Source of the DNA: Taenia hydatigena
Lineage: Eukaryota; Platyhelminthes; Cestoda; Cyclophyllidea; Taeniidae
Reading direction: 5' to 3'
Length of the DNA: 64,000 bases
NCBI GenBank assembly: GCA_036345935.2
Contig: JADWOT020001165.1
Span: forward strand, 106,001-170,000
Below, piece after piece: positions 14,999-25,079 of the stretch. The notes beneath the pieces were generated by a model, which saw only the letters and a program-made list of their open reading frames with translations, was not told the DNA's origin and ran no database searches. Position 1 is the stretch's first letter. Every line of letters begins with the position of its first letter. The translations under genes and the position numbers were made by a program.

Positions 14999-15265
14999 TT
15001 GATCCGACATTCTGGAAGCAGTGACAGGTTCATTACCTCTAATGTAGCAACGTCTACGATTTATGCGTCCTTTCAAGGTGAAGGTCAGATACCCAATGCC
15101 TGGAAAACAGCGAACCTCGCATCACTCCCATTTGCAGCACAATTAGTAGATTGTAGAACAAAGGCGCAATTTTCCTACAATAGTAGTGAAATCGCAAACA
15201 TGGTATTAAGGAGAATCGTGCGAAATGAATTCAAAGAAAGCGTGGTGCAAGCAAGCCAATGTTGA
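14999..15265 (+). mobile_element. Possible degraded LINE reverse-transcriptase fragment
   Basis: An 88-codon open frame contains the phrase GQIPNAWKTANLASLP. This resembles the opening of the RT domain of non-LTR retrotransposons, where a glycine and proline are followed by W-K-x-A-x and then a proline-containing strand. A later stretch (IANMVLRRIVRNEF) resembles the helix 'K-hydrophobic-E-R-I-hydrophobic' that normally comes next. The usual NYRP box is not readable, and neither the catalytic YxDD nor an endonuclease is found nearby. If the assignment is right it is a small dead remnant. It could be chance. Confidence 0.3.
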
Positions 15266-15813
15266 TAATCGCATGCACAAAATGGTGCCTGAAAGATACT
15301 AAATACTGCGGCCTATTTGTCATTGTAAGCTAATCCAAACGAAGCCGTTATTCAGCTGCAGCATGGCAAAACCTTACCACCATCCATAACTTGCGCAGTT
15401 GGCACCTCAAATATACTCTTTGATGAGAGACCAGAGGCATCAGAGGATAGATGAGGCAGAAGGCAGTTGATAGGTATGTCCAGATCTCAATAGAACCCAC
15501 CTTTTAAAATAGGCTATGCATTTAGTATGAAGGCGATCACTACAGCCAAATGCAACTGAGATTTTCAAATTGAAATATCCACGTCTTTCTCATCACGTCC
15601 GTTACATACGTTATGGACAAAGTCGTGTGAAGTTTAGAGAGCACACACCTTCACAAATATCATGCTTTCACTTGAGTGTAAGTAGACTGAATAGTAATGC
15701 ACCTCTACAGCGCTTGCAGGCCTGATTTCATTAACATGATAAAATCCTTGGACACTAATTAATAACCATTCATTATTTAAAGAGAATTCCCAGAATCACA
15801 AAGCGACACATAC

Positions 15814-15973
15814 GGAGAAGCAGAAGCAGTCGAAGTCGAGTGTTTGCATGGCATGTCCAAGTATCTGCCAGAAATCGAGAAATACGACAAAATTGAAAAT
15901 GGCGATGCCCCAGATCAAATTCCGCAGCGGCGCCAGAGCTCTGCGTACCTCCGACAGGGTGGGCTTCTTCTCG
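15814..15973 (-). CDS. DUR3: DUR3-like exon 12
   Basis: 160 bp, phase 2 to 0, with a TCTAAG acceptor and a GTATGT donor. EKKPTLSEVRRALAPLRN leads into a helix containing IWGIAIFNFVVFLDFW, matching the basic loop and penultimate helix near the DUR3 C-terminus. One more coding exon should follow below 15.8 kb; I could not identify it. Confidence 0.65.
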
Positions 15974-16170
15974 CTTAGACGCGTGGAAAAACACAGATCT
16001 GTTTGTCTACCCGTCGGTCAATGTTGACATTTCGATGTAAACAAAAACAATACATTGGAAGGTATATCATTATAGAAATGCTTATAAATATAGTTGCACG
16101 TTTTTGTTCTTGCAGGCGCCACTGAACATTAAAAGGCGCGACTGCAAAATCAATGGCTCTGTCAGCTTAC

Positions 16171-16337
16171 CGAGTAAAGACCTCAGGCCAAGGAACGAGA
16201 GGATTGTCGATTTCCTGTATACAGCCCCACACGCCAGGCGCTACCTCAGGTGCAATGGTTTTGGTGTGGAGAAGAGTGATTAATGTAGGCAACAGAAAGC
16301 TACCCAAAAATGCCACTCCCAATCCTATCAGCTTAGT
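16171..16337 (-). CDS. DUR3: DUR3-like exon 11
   Basis: 167 bp, phase 0 to 2, with an AAGCAG acceptor and a GTAAGC donor. A helix (LIGLGVAFLGSFLLPTLITL) is followed by QEIDNPLVPWPEVFT, matching the DUR3 helix and the 'T-R-E-I' segment before the last cytoplasmic loop. An alternative acceptor 11 bp further 5' (end at 16348) also looks good but would break phase with exon 10. Confidence 0.6.
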
Positions 16338-16659
16338 CTGCTTGGCATCTGGTTGGGGTTAAAACGAAAATGGAAGGAGTTAGAAACAAGAATTTCCACC
16401 TGGTTAGTAAAGCCCATATAAGCTGCTATTCAACCCCTTATTCCCTAATTACTGGGACAGTGGGATATTTAGTCTATGTGCCCAAAATGATGACATTCAA
16501 AGCGCCTTCCAAGTACCTAGGCCATGAACATTAGCTTGCATAGAACCATTTTTGCGATGAATTTAATGCGCAATCGACCCTGCTTTCCTTCCAAGTCGTC
16601 AGTTAGCTAAAGTGTATTAAATTAATTGTGCAGGAAAAATTCCATCCATCTAAGCTTAC

Positions 16660-16854
16660 ATATAAAGCGCAAAGTGCCAGCAACGCACCTAAAGACGAGG
16701 CGAATTTAAGCACAAGCCAGATGGTGAGTGAGCTTGCTGCACTAACGATGTAGCCAATTAGAAGTGCGGCTTTGGAGAGACGTGCCCAGAGAATGCTAAG
16801 ACAAAGGCACCCCACAAAGGGTGTACATGGACTGAAGCATAGAATATCCTCCAC
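16660..16854 (-). CDS. DUR3: DUR3-like exon 10
   Basis: 195 bp, phase 0 to 0, with a GTTTTAG acceptor and a GTAAGC donor. FVGCLCLSILWARLSKAALL and IGYIVSAASSLTIWLVL align closely with DUR3 '[21 protein letters not shown]' and the following helix, keeping the L-W-x-x-x-x-K/A spacing. Confidence 0.7.
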
Positions 16855-17927
16855 CTAAAACGCAAATATAAGTACCGAGTTGCCTTGCTGCTCCAAAACG
16901 AGGGTAACATCAGGAAGTTTCTTTACAGATATTTGCAGAACCTGCAACATCCTCCATTTTAGCGAAAGTCTATTTCTCTGGTGGAAAAGTAGTGCCTAGT
17001 CTCCAATTCCAGAAGCAGCTTTGTAACAAGAGACATACTTCGCTTCTCTAAACTATTAGGAATTGGATCTTCATGCAGTGGATTTACCAGCCTCAACTGT
17101 ATGGGATTAAGGCAATCAGATTTATGCATTTTCTTTTAACGAAACACATTTCACGTCTTAAATCAGTTTGACATTTGCTTGGATAGTGAGCCAGTCATTC
17201 AGTCAGCATGCAGTTCAAAGCTTTTGGCGCTTGTTGCACAAAAATTAAGAGCATTAGGAGCATTAGGATGTTAATCTTTACCTAGTGTAGCTTAATATCA
17301 GTTTGTTGCGTTTCAAGAATTATGTGTTTTGTCGAAGGAGGAAGGCAGGCAGTGCTACTTGAAGACATGGCGCATCAGTTAGGTGCAATTAGTCTTTTGC
17401 CTACAACAACCTAATTCCGAAACAGGCAGTCGTCTTATTTTAGTTTAAGTGAGTAGATCTGCTTGCATCACAAATTGAAATAAATGTACCAGTTCTCCAA
17501 GTCTTAAATGGAGTGCGGTTTCATTGGAGAAGGTGTGCCGTATTGGCGTGGAGAAATTGCGGTGCCCCAACAGTGACCTAGTTTGAGCTATTGCCGAATC
17601 AGGTATGGCGCCAAATGTTGTTCCTTATGTGTGCTCTCAAAGTGTCCCTTTAAGGACATTTGAATGATTCCATTTTGCCATATCTGTCCGCCTGCCCATT
17701 TTATGCTGCTAATTTCAGGCACTACATTGTAGACCTCATTTTCATTCCATGAAACCATTTGCTCTTCTTCGATTTCTTATATCAATGTTTGGGACAGAGA
17801 GTAGGCAGTAAATATTTCTAAATTTAATTTTTCGTTACGGTTCAGCCATGTTGCACCGCATTAGTTCGGCAGCAGTGGTCCAGTGTCATAGCCACAATGT
17901 CTTAGACAAATAGAGACGAAAGCATAC

Positions 17928-18096
17928 TCCTATATCAGGAAAGGCAATGCAGACTGGTATCATTCCCGTTATCACGGTAAAGGCGATGTGCAGCACGCTT
18001 TTCTCCATCCTGTCCGTGTAGGCGCGGAATGCACCGTGTGCCTGGCAGCCGTACACTAGCTTTGCGGCTGGTCTTTTCCTATATTCCTCTTTGATC
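17928..18096 (-). CDS. DUR3: DUR3-like exon 9
   Basis: 169 bp, phase 2 to 0, with a TGGCAG acceptor and a GTATGC donor. A basic loop (IKEEYRKRPAAKLVYGC) leads into the helix VLHIAFTVITGMIPVCIAF and then PDIG. DUR3 has '[21 protein letters not shown]' at this point. The joining codon with exon 8 is TGG. Confidence 0.7.
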
Positions 18097-18755
18097 CTGC
18101 CAAAACAATGGAAAGAGAGAAGAGATGCCCTCCTGTCATGCAAAAACTATTTGTCGAATGGATTGGGTCTGTGTCTCGAGGTGAGGGTTATTGGTATGGA
18201 AAGCACGCAAGAATTACTTATTTTCGTACGTGCAGACCTTGAATAAAGTGAGCACATTTTCAATGGAACAGTACTACTTTCGCCGCAATTTTTAGAACTA
18301 CTTTCTAGGTTTGGGTCATTGACTTAATTGACTGTCAGTTAAGGCATATAATTCAAAGCGCAAAAACGGCATCTCTTAGGCCTACCTACTTAAAATTACA
18401 AGATAATTTGGTTTTTACAGTTCATAAGCAGAATTTTTGTTGCCTTGCAGAAAGCAATATTATAATAAAGGCAAAACATTTCGTCCCCAGCTTCATACTT
18501 AAAGCAATTGCATAACACAATAAATGACTTGGTGATCTCTTTTAGTTTGGCTCTACAATTCATATTCTTCCTTCTGGTTATAATGCCTCCAGACTAACAG
18601 AACCCGCCTTCTGTCTTCTAAGCGTAGTAATCGTCATTATTCAAGAGGTGTGTGCATGCATGCAGCAACAGATTTGAATGCGGTGTTTTACGGGTCACTC
18701 AGTGCAAATCAACAGGGCCATGGGTCAGTATATCGAGCCAATGACATTGACGTAC

Positions 18756-18886
18756 CAGGTGTCAGTGTGGCATGCAGCACATTCGAGCATGCTCCGACAG
18801 CGGCAGATGCTGCGTCGACTTGCGAGATGACCGCGGCGCTTTCCACAGAGGAGACACGTTGCTCCATCCACCTGCTTCTTGAAGGG
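18756..18886 (-). CDS. DUR3: DUR3-like exon 8, cysteine-rich insert
   Basis: 131 bp, phase 0 to 2, with a CCCTTTAG acceptor and a GTACGT donor. It encodes CLLCGKRRGH, then CRCRSM and ECAACH, a C-x2-C ... C-x-C ... C-x2-C pattern typical of zinc-binding knuckles. It falls in the loop after the DUR3 'TYINP' point, on the cytoplasmic side by family topology. Plant and fungal DUR3 lack it; I believe animal DUR3-like proteins have a similar insert, but could not check. Confidence 0.7.
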
Positions 18887-19543
18887 CTAAAGGGAGAACA
18901 GCATCACTGCAGTCATTGATAAAACACTATCACACTCAATTACGAGCTTCAACCTTTGATTTAAACTGCAGGTTGCCAAGTTGAGAATGAAAGTTCTCAC
19001 GATCCTGTCAAAAAATTGCCCACTTATTCTGATGCGTCGCAAAGTGTTGCATCGGAACGCGAGAATATCTGCAACAAAACTGATGTTCAAACGTAATTAC
19101 CGGTGTGAATTCTAATTCGAGTAGAAGTTGGAAGTAGTGTCGATTTTAAAAATGGCGGTACACTAATTAGCCTATGCCTGCCTTAAAAGTGTGCACCATA
19201 AATCTTGCCTCATTCCACTGACTAGTGATCAACATGAGAGTTGGATGTTGATGCTACGATAATCTATATTTTGGAGCAGAGTCAGTAGCATTGCTTACCG
19301 ATGTTACCATCCGAAATTTTATAGCATTCTATTTCCTTTGCTAAGCTAACATCATTACATTCAATAAAATGCTAACAACATTTCTTTGTACTTGATATTC
19401 AATTTTGTCGAATTCTTGCATAGAATTAAAGTGGGCCCACACAAAACGGGTATGGGTGTGGACCTGCTCTTAAGGAACTGAAAAAAACGTCAAAAGCATA
19501 AAAGTGTATAAGCGTGTCAAAAACATCGTTTAGACCAACTCAC

Positions 19544-19701
19544 TCTGATGTACGTAGCGAGGACATCGTGGTACAGGATTGATGAGGCGCCGACGAGGCT
19601 GAACATGCAAGAGGTTATAAGGAGCAAGAGAATCACGGTGAACATGATCCAGACACCACCCTTGCCCAGAAGATGTATCCGAGTTGCGAATAACACAATA
19701 C
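19544..19701 (-). CDS. DUR3: DUR3-like exon 7
   Basis: 158 bp, phase 1 to 0, with a TTTTAG acceptor and a GTGAGT donor. HLLGKGGVWIMFTVILLLLI aligns with DUR3 '[20 protein letters not shown]'. SLVGASSILYHDVLATYI aligns with 'ELIAVSSLFTYDIYRTYI'. The invariant-looking S-x-E-L-I-A segment is not conserved here. Confidence 0.75.
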
Positions 19702-20492
19702 CTAAAAGAACATATTGTTGAGAAGGCTGCGATGTGATTCACTTTGAAGGTGGTACAGTGAAACAAGGGCCTAAGTGGTTGCTTTTTGACAGATAAGTAT
19801 TGGCACATCAAACTGACGGGTTTGTCGTCTACTGCTTACTACTTCAAAATTCGATTTGCCACTGATTTTAAGGTTTAAACACAGCATGGGTTTGATGATT
19901 AATTTAGGGCTAAAGTTGTTCTATGAGATTAAATATGCGCCACGCGAATGACGAATTAACCAGCCACGCATGCATTAGAGCAGCCAGTCTAAATCCTGCG
20001 GAATGCATATTGACAATGAGGAGTATCTACCTGAGACAGGATAAGTGGTTGCATAAATTGCTAGACCCATTTACTGACGAAACGTTATTCAACCACCTGA
20101 CAATTACATTCCTTGGACAGTTTTATGACCTCCCAGACATGAAGACTCCAGTTTGAGTTCATTAGTGGTCACAAATGGAGTTAACTCACCCAACAATTAA
20201 GTCACTAAATATAGCTTAATAACCAAGCAAAGCAAGAAGATTTCAACAATCTAAAATTGCGAAAATTGTCTTGACAAACAGCAACTTGAATTTTATTCCC
20301 AAAATGTCGATCCCATAAATATGATAATTTTAAATGCTGAATTGTAGCATTTATCGGTTTAAACCGAATTTAGTAGCAAACGTACCACATAATCACTACC
20401 AAGTCTAATTATTAAGAGTAATGGCGAACTAATTTGCAGGTTGTTTTAACCACAAAAAGCTCATTTGTAAGCCATAGGAGGTGTATTCCTAC

Positions 20493-20702
20493 CGGATGCA
20501 TTTTGCGTCTCGTTAAGGAGAGCTGCATTGGAAAAGGCTGATTCCAATGCTCGGAATCCCAAACCACAGACAACGCCATATGCGAAAGGAATGCAAAATG
20601 CCATGATGATGGCCAAAAGAAGACCAAGTGCTCCATGATTTGGCGGTAAACTGATCGAAGTCTCCCATAGTGCCCGATCAAGCACCACTAGCACCACGTG
20701 AC
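20493..20702 (-). CDS. DUR3: DUR3-like exon 6
   Basis: 210 bp, phase 1 to 1, with an ACAAG acceptor and a GTAGGA donor. ALWETSISLPPNHG then LGLLLAIIMAFCIPFAYG align with DUR3 '[21 protein letters not shown]' and the following helix. The tryptophan and the proline before the helix are kept. The preceding NFGTVFVDN signature reads HVVLVVLDR. A potential N-glycosylation pair (LLNETQNASG) sits after the helix. Confidence 0.7.
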
Positions 20703-20812
20703 CTTGTGGAGAGCATGAAAGTCAGTTATTTTCATAACCTACTCCTAGATGGGTGATAAAAGCTGCATCTGAAGAAAAAAAGACCAACTTGTAATACAAA
20801 TTACGAACTTAC

Positions 20813-20935
20813 GAATTAAGTTTATTAGAGAATTGCTGAGGAAACCACCATCGGCTCCGGTAATCAAGGATTACCCGATTCCATAATTTGACTTGTTGTA
20901 GCACATCAGTAGCTTGTAGAGGTTGTCCACGCTAC
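20813..20935 (-). pseudogene. DUR3: DUR3-like exon 5 with in-frame TAA
   Basis: 123 bp, phase 1 to 1, with a TTTAG acceptor and a strong GTAAGT donor. Downstream of the stop it encodes ITGADGGFLSNSLINLI. Together with exon 6 this corresponds to the DUR3 stretch '[27 protein letters not shown]'. Codon 21 of the exon is TAA at 20871-20873. Both splice borders and the frame after the stop are preserved. Confidence 0.6.
20871..20873 (-). other. Premature in-frame TAA stop (codon 285)
   Basis: On the minus strand the exon reads GGA-ATC-GGG-TAA-TCC-TTG-ATT. The frame is fixed from both sides by splice phase and by the protein match, so the stop is truly in frame with the model. It would cut the protein to 284 residues, removing about 60 percent of the transporter. 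Confidence 0.7.
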
Positions 20936-21766
20936 CTAAATAAAGCTTAGGATTGCTGGCAGGAGTCAAAACTCAATCATTGATTATGTTCTTTTTGCAG
21001 AACTGCTGAGTCGAGTAGCATATTTTCATTTATAGTTCCATAATGTTGTAAGGTGAAAGGTAATAATTATTTTTGTTCGAAAGGTACAACTTTCCCCAGA
21101 AATTTGCCTTCCATTTCATAATACAGTCGTAAATTTATCGCAAAACATTGTGTGCGTTGCGTTTACTGTGTTTCCTCCCAAAGCCATGTAAATTAAACAC
21201 TCGTCTCTACGAGTGAGCAATTACGAACCTGTTCAATAAAAGTCCAATGTACGGAAGGTCGTTAATGTTGTGAGTGTCAACTAAAAAAGGTACCAAAATA
21301 CGTGATCTAGCCGCTTAACGACTTGTGCTGATGAAGCAATATGCCACTGCTTTTGCTTAGGAAATGGCATAACTGAACTTTGCTGGTTTTATGTCAGTGG
21401 CATCCTTGTTATCAGAACTCACCTACTTTAGCTATTCATTTTTGTATGCCTTGATCATCCCTGCTTTCCTCTGGACATACAAGGCTACATTCTTTAAACA
21501 CACCAGCAGCATTACCATTTTCCCAAAATTTGTACTAGGTTACAATGATAAAACGTTGTACTTTTGCTTTTTGTGCCTGATTGAATTCCCTTTGCTTTGT
21601 CTTGTTTAGCGCTGGCTTAGCATGCATGTAGTTGTGCGATTGCCACCTCATCATCACAAACTACCCTAATTTCGTGCACCTATTCATTTTATTCAAAATA
21701 TTTTGAAACAGTCAAACTACTAGGCTCAAAGAGAGCATAGCGACAGCAGTCACAAGGTAGACATAC

Positions 21767-21973
21767 CGAATGGCGTGTAGGTAGGCACGTGTAGCACAAT
21801 GAAAACGAAGAAGGCGCAAATGAGGAGGAGAATTGTAATAGCAATGTAAAGTATGGGACTACAGCTTCCGCGTCGCGCCACCAACACCATGGCACTAACC
21901 AGAATGAAGACGATCGACACGATAGCCGTCCTGCTCACATCTTGGGTCACTGCATCCAAAATCTTCGAAAAAA
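21767..21973 (-). CDS. DUR3: DUR3-like exon 4
   Basis: 207 bp, phase 1 to 1, with a CGCAG acceptor and a GTATGT donor. It encodes two hydrophobic helices (TAIVSIVFILVSAMVLVA and ILYIAITILLLICAFFVFIV) separated by RRGSCSP. DUR3 has two helices here, but with a conserved AGGLKAT turn between them, which is absent. A decayed copy with the same intron position is at 55883-56071. Confidence 0.7.
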
Positions 21974-22922
21974 CTGCGAGCGAGATGTGAACATCAATGC
22001 ATGCATCAGCTATGTAACTGGCCCTTCCATCACTATCTCGCACATTGTATTTAGGTAGGAAACAATGCAACCAGACCGCATAAACTATTTTTCTGTGGTA
22101 GCAACCATCTTGCTGAAAACTTAGAGAACTTCTTTTTTGCTTATAAAGTACAATGACTGAATCACACAATCCAAATGCCTTCATCTCCAATGCAACAGCT
22201 GTTAAGCGAACTTCTTAGCTTAAGATAGAACCTGTGCTCTGGTAATTGCCTGTAAAACAGTTACGATTTTGGATCAGAAGTATTTGTTCACTGTCTACTG
22301 GGATGTTATTTCAGATGCCAAAGCACATAAAGCTCAATTATCTTGACCATGCGCAATAACTCACGTCAAATTTCCATTATCTCAAAGAGATTGATGTCAC
22401 TTTCCATGTTTTAGGGTGACGCAAGCGTCATCAAGGCAAGTCGAAACCTTAACCAGATTGTTTATTGCTCCTCAATGCTTCGTGCATTAACATTGGTCGC
22501 GTACATCAAATCCTCTCAGCAAATAAATTGATGCTGCTTTGGGTACATTTTTCCGATCTCCTCATTATGGCTGCTTTTGGTCTAATTTTATTAGCAGAGT
22601 TTAAAAATTATCCTTTGGAGAAATTGCTTGCTGAATTAACTAGTCAGTTAAGACCAATTGGGAGTTTGGTTCGCACTGTTACGAATGACGCTGGTGCGTC
22701 GCCTTATTTGTCGTGCATTTTGCCGTTCGCTATAGCTTAATAGCATTGCTGCATAAGACCCATTGCGAATTCTTTTACATGGCATTCTGCATCTTATTAT
22801 CCGCAACACAGCCACTTTTGACAGCAACTTTAAACCGGCTGATTTTGGGCTCGCATGACAACCATATGCAATACAATGCACGCTACTATCAAAAGGTAAG
22901 TAGGAAGACAGGAATTGCTCAC

Positions 22923-23133
22923 CAATGACGTTGCCAGAGAGGGTGTAGAGGCTGGCCAGGAAGCTAAGAGCGATGGTGGAGATATGAGCAGCCACGCCGA
23001 AGCGACGCCCTACAAATTGGGCGGTGGTTTGGGCTCCTGGCGATTTGGTGCGCAATTCCACAAGCAGCAGCACGAAGATTGTGTAGACCAGTGCACAGTT
23101 CGCTGGCTCAGATATGCAACCGACAATGCCGTA
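22923..23133 (-). CDS. DUR3: DUR3-like exon 3
   Basis: 211 bp, opening in phase 0 with TAC-GGC after a TTCAG acceptor and ending in phase 1 before GTGAGC. It encodes YGIVGC, a hydrophobic helix (ALVYTIFVLLLVELR), then KSPGAQTTAQFVGRRFG and a further helix. This is the clearest match to DUR3, which has 'E-I-K-R-K-A-P-x-A-H-T' followed by 'V-x-x-R-x-G' at the same point. A decayed paralogous copy lies at 54713-54904. Confidence 0.75.
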
Positions 23134-24060
23134 CTGAATTCACAAGCACGAGTTAGGGTTTTGTGTTTATGTGAAGCTTGCATGTCTGACTACAAGTGCT
23201 GCAGGTACGTTGTGCCTTTATTTGTACCAGGTTGCTCCAAACCATGTGTTTTTTTTGCGATGGGCTGCGATTCGTTCTTAAAGGTTAAAAGCGACGGTCC
23301 TTTTTTGCACTGTAACTATGTCAAATACGGAAGGGATGGACTGGATGCTAGCTGATAGCATGACAATGTAAGTAGACCTAGCCAATTCTCCAAAATTGTA
23401 ATTGCAAGTTGCTATTAAATTTGCAGTGCTTTGGCTGCAAAATACAGCAATGGCTGCAAAAACAAACCACGAATTTTACTTTAGAGTTTGAACTCATTAC
23501 GATGGCTGCCATTGCATAAAGTCATGGCATTTAATGCCCGATACCATTGCACTAGATTCAAATGACAAATGTCACCGTCATTAGTACATCCCTCAAAATC
23601 GTTTAGAGTGTGATTTAGTCGCAGACAAATGTCAACTTAACAGTGTTCGGCGCGACGAAAGCTTTTAATTGGCTTATCGTGCTGATTACAGTAATAATTG
23701 TAAACCACATTGAGTATTTACAAAATTCAGAGTAACGTGGGTCCTTTTATATCTTCCGCTTCAGGAGCAGCAAGCACTTTTTGATATAAAGACACTTTGT
23801 TATCACTACTGCTCAAGCAATACTTCACTTAGGTGTTGCTTTAAGCAAAGTATTGGTTTTCGTCTGTGGAAGACGACAATCAGACCATTCACTTCTAACA
23901 ATGTTTTAAAACCGATGTCCTTTCCCCTAGCCGTGCATATTTTATGGTCGCTCAAGCAATTAGTGATTGCAAACAATATAGAAGATAAAGATTAAAGTAT
24001 CAAATGACCTAAAGGTCACAATTTTGCTTAAGAAGCCACGAAATGTTGATGAGGCCCTAC

Positions 24061-24189
24061 CGATTTTGCATCGTTTACCATCTCTAGGAGTGATGCCGGC
24101 CTTGTGATTTGTACCATGAAGGCAGTGATGACAATGCCAAGATTATTTGATCTCTTTGAAATGCTTGCAAGGTCGTTTTGCATCTTCGC
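24061..24189 (-). CDS. DUR3: DUR3-like exon 2
   Basis: Forty-three codons between a TTTTTAG acceptor and a GTAGGG donor, phase 0 to 0. SISKRSNNLGIVITAFMV aligns with the DUR3 segment 'TAGRNVKTGLIASVIVSQ'. The strongly conserved SQWTWAA that follows in DUR3 is here VQITRPA, so both tryptophans are lost. Confidence 0.6.
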
Positions 24190-24805
24190 CTAAAAAATAA
24201 AATAAAGGCGCCTGCTTATAGCATCAACAAATGAATCAGTTTTCATCGGATCTGCACTTTACATGAAATATTAAATCTGCCGCATGCGCGATTGGTTGCA
24301 AGATGCAGTTACACATGCTGCACTAAAAATAAAGTCGCACTATTAAAATTGACTCCAATTCTGAAGGTAAATTCTCTTCTTTGGTTTTCCTCTGTTTCAT
24401 CTAAAAATACACCTCTAAGAATGCCTTCTTAAACTCAATTTTGACCAATGACACAGTAATCATGGCAGTGAATCCAGGTTAGTGCCACTCATGAAAATTT
24501 CATCGTTTGCTTATTTATTTTGCGTTATGGAAAGGAAACTGATATTTTATTAAAGCAGAGAGTTACGGAGCCTTTTTAATAGCTATGGCTCACGCCTATG
24601 AATGCAGTGGTCGGTAATACTAATTTATTTCCAAAAGCTGCTTTAAAATGCTTGTCACTCGTAATTAAATAGAAGAAAACTGTCTAATAAAGCCATGGCA
24701 AATAGGCCAGCATCAAAAAAACTAAAACTCAAAGGTTTAAACCGACAAAATTCTGCCATTTTCTTAAAAAGAGTCCACGGATAGAAGCGCAGTTCAAAAG
24801 CCTAC

Positions 24806-25048
24806 AGGTTTGGCTTTCCTAGCGTAGAGAGTGCTGAGTAGGTCAGCGATGAAGATCAGAAGGAGAATGGCGCATGTAAGCTCAACAACATCGTCGATAA
24901 GCAACACGTGACGCTTTCTGTCACGAGAGCTCCTCTGTAGGTTTCTGCATACTTGTTCAACCGGTGAGGGAATTCTTCGACTCACATTTACCATAACGCC
25001 CGGTTTTGATCGAATGTGCACAAATTCTTCAAACACAATGCCCTCCAT
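24806..25048 (-). CDS. DUR3: DUR3-like exon 1 (N-terminus and first helix)
   Basis: Eighty-one codons from ATG to a GTAGGC donor, phase 0. About 55 polar residues precede a hydrophobic helix (LTCAILLLIFIADLLSTLYA) ending in basic residues (RKAKP). This matches the first membrane helix and its positive inside border in DUR3. The ATG is the first in the frame, but the true start could lie further 5' or the exon could begin at an internal acceptor. The exon begins 32 bp from a large inverted repeat. Confidence 0.55.
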
Positions 25049-25079
25049 GACCTATGCGTTCACCTGCATGAATGTGCTT

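Larger units (their letters stand above)
15814..25048 (-). pseudogene. DUR3: DUR3-like urea/solute symporter gene, 12 exons, in-frame TAA
   Basis: Twelve minus-strand exons join to 2103 bp (701 codons) with every junction in matching phase. The translation follows DUR3-type sodium:solute symporters from the N-terminal membrane helix to the C-terminal helices. DUR3 proteins carry urea or polyamines across the plasma membrane using an ion gradient. Matching blocks include the region after the third helix (VELRTKSPGAQTTAQFV), the LGKGGVWIMF helix, the LWARLSKAALLIGYIVSAA helix and the EIDNPLVPW segment. Family length is about 650-720 residues, so the model is near complete, though the last coding exon below 15.8 kb was not found. 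Codon 285, in exon 5, is TAA; no other stop or frameshift is seen. Several signature motifs are substituted (see findings). Most likely a young pseudogene; an assembly error at one base or rare readthrough are alternatives. Start ATG at 25048 is chosen as the first in the open frame. Confidence 0.75.

Noticed and set aside
15773..15994. 73-codon minus-strand ORF over exon 12
   Set aside because: It is in another frame; the frame giving EKKPTLSEVRRAL matches DUR3 and fits the splice phases.
20871..20873. Reassigned genetic code or selenocysteine at the TAA
   Set aside because: Selenocysteine uses TGA, and the tRNA and other exons give no sign of a variant nuclear code; a plain mutation is simpler.
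20871..20880. Alternative donor GG|GTAATC just before the TAA in exon 5
   Set aside because: It would leave phase 2, which does not join the phase-1 acceptor of exon 6, and it would drop the conserved GADGGFLSNS segment.
22915..23355. 146-codon plus-strand ORF across DUR3-like exon 3
   Set aside because: It is the antisense shadow of exon 3; the minus strand gives the recognisable protein with proper splice sites.
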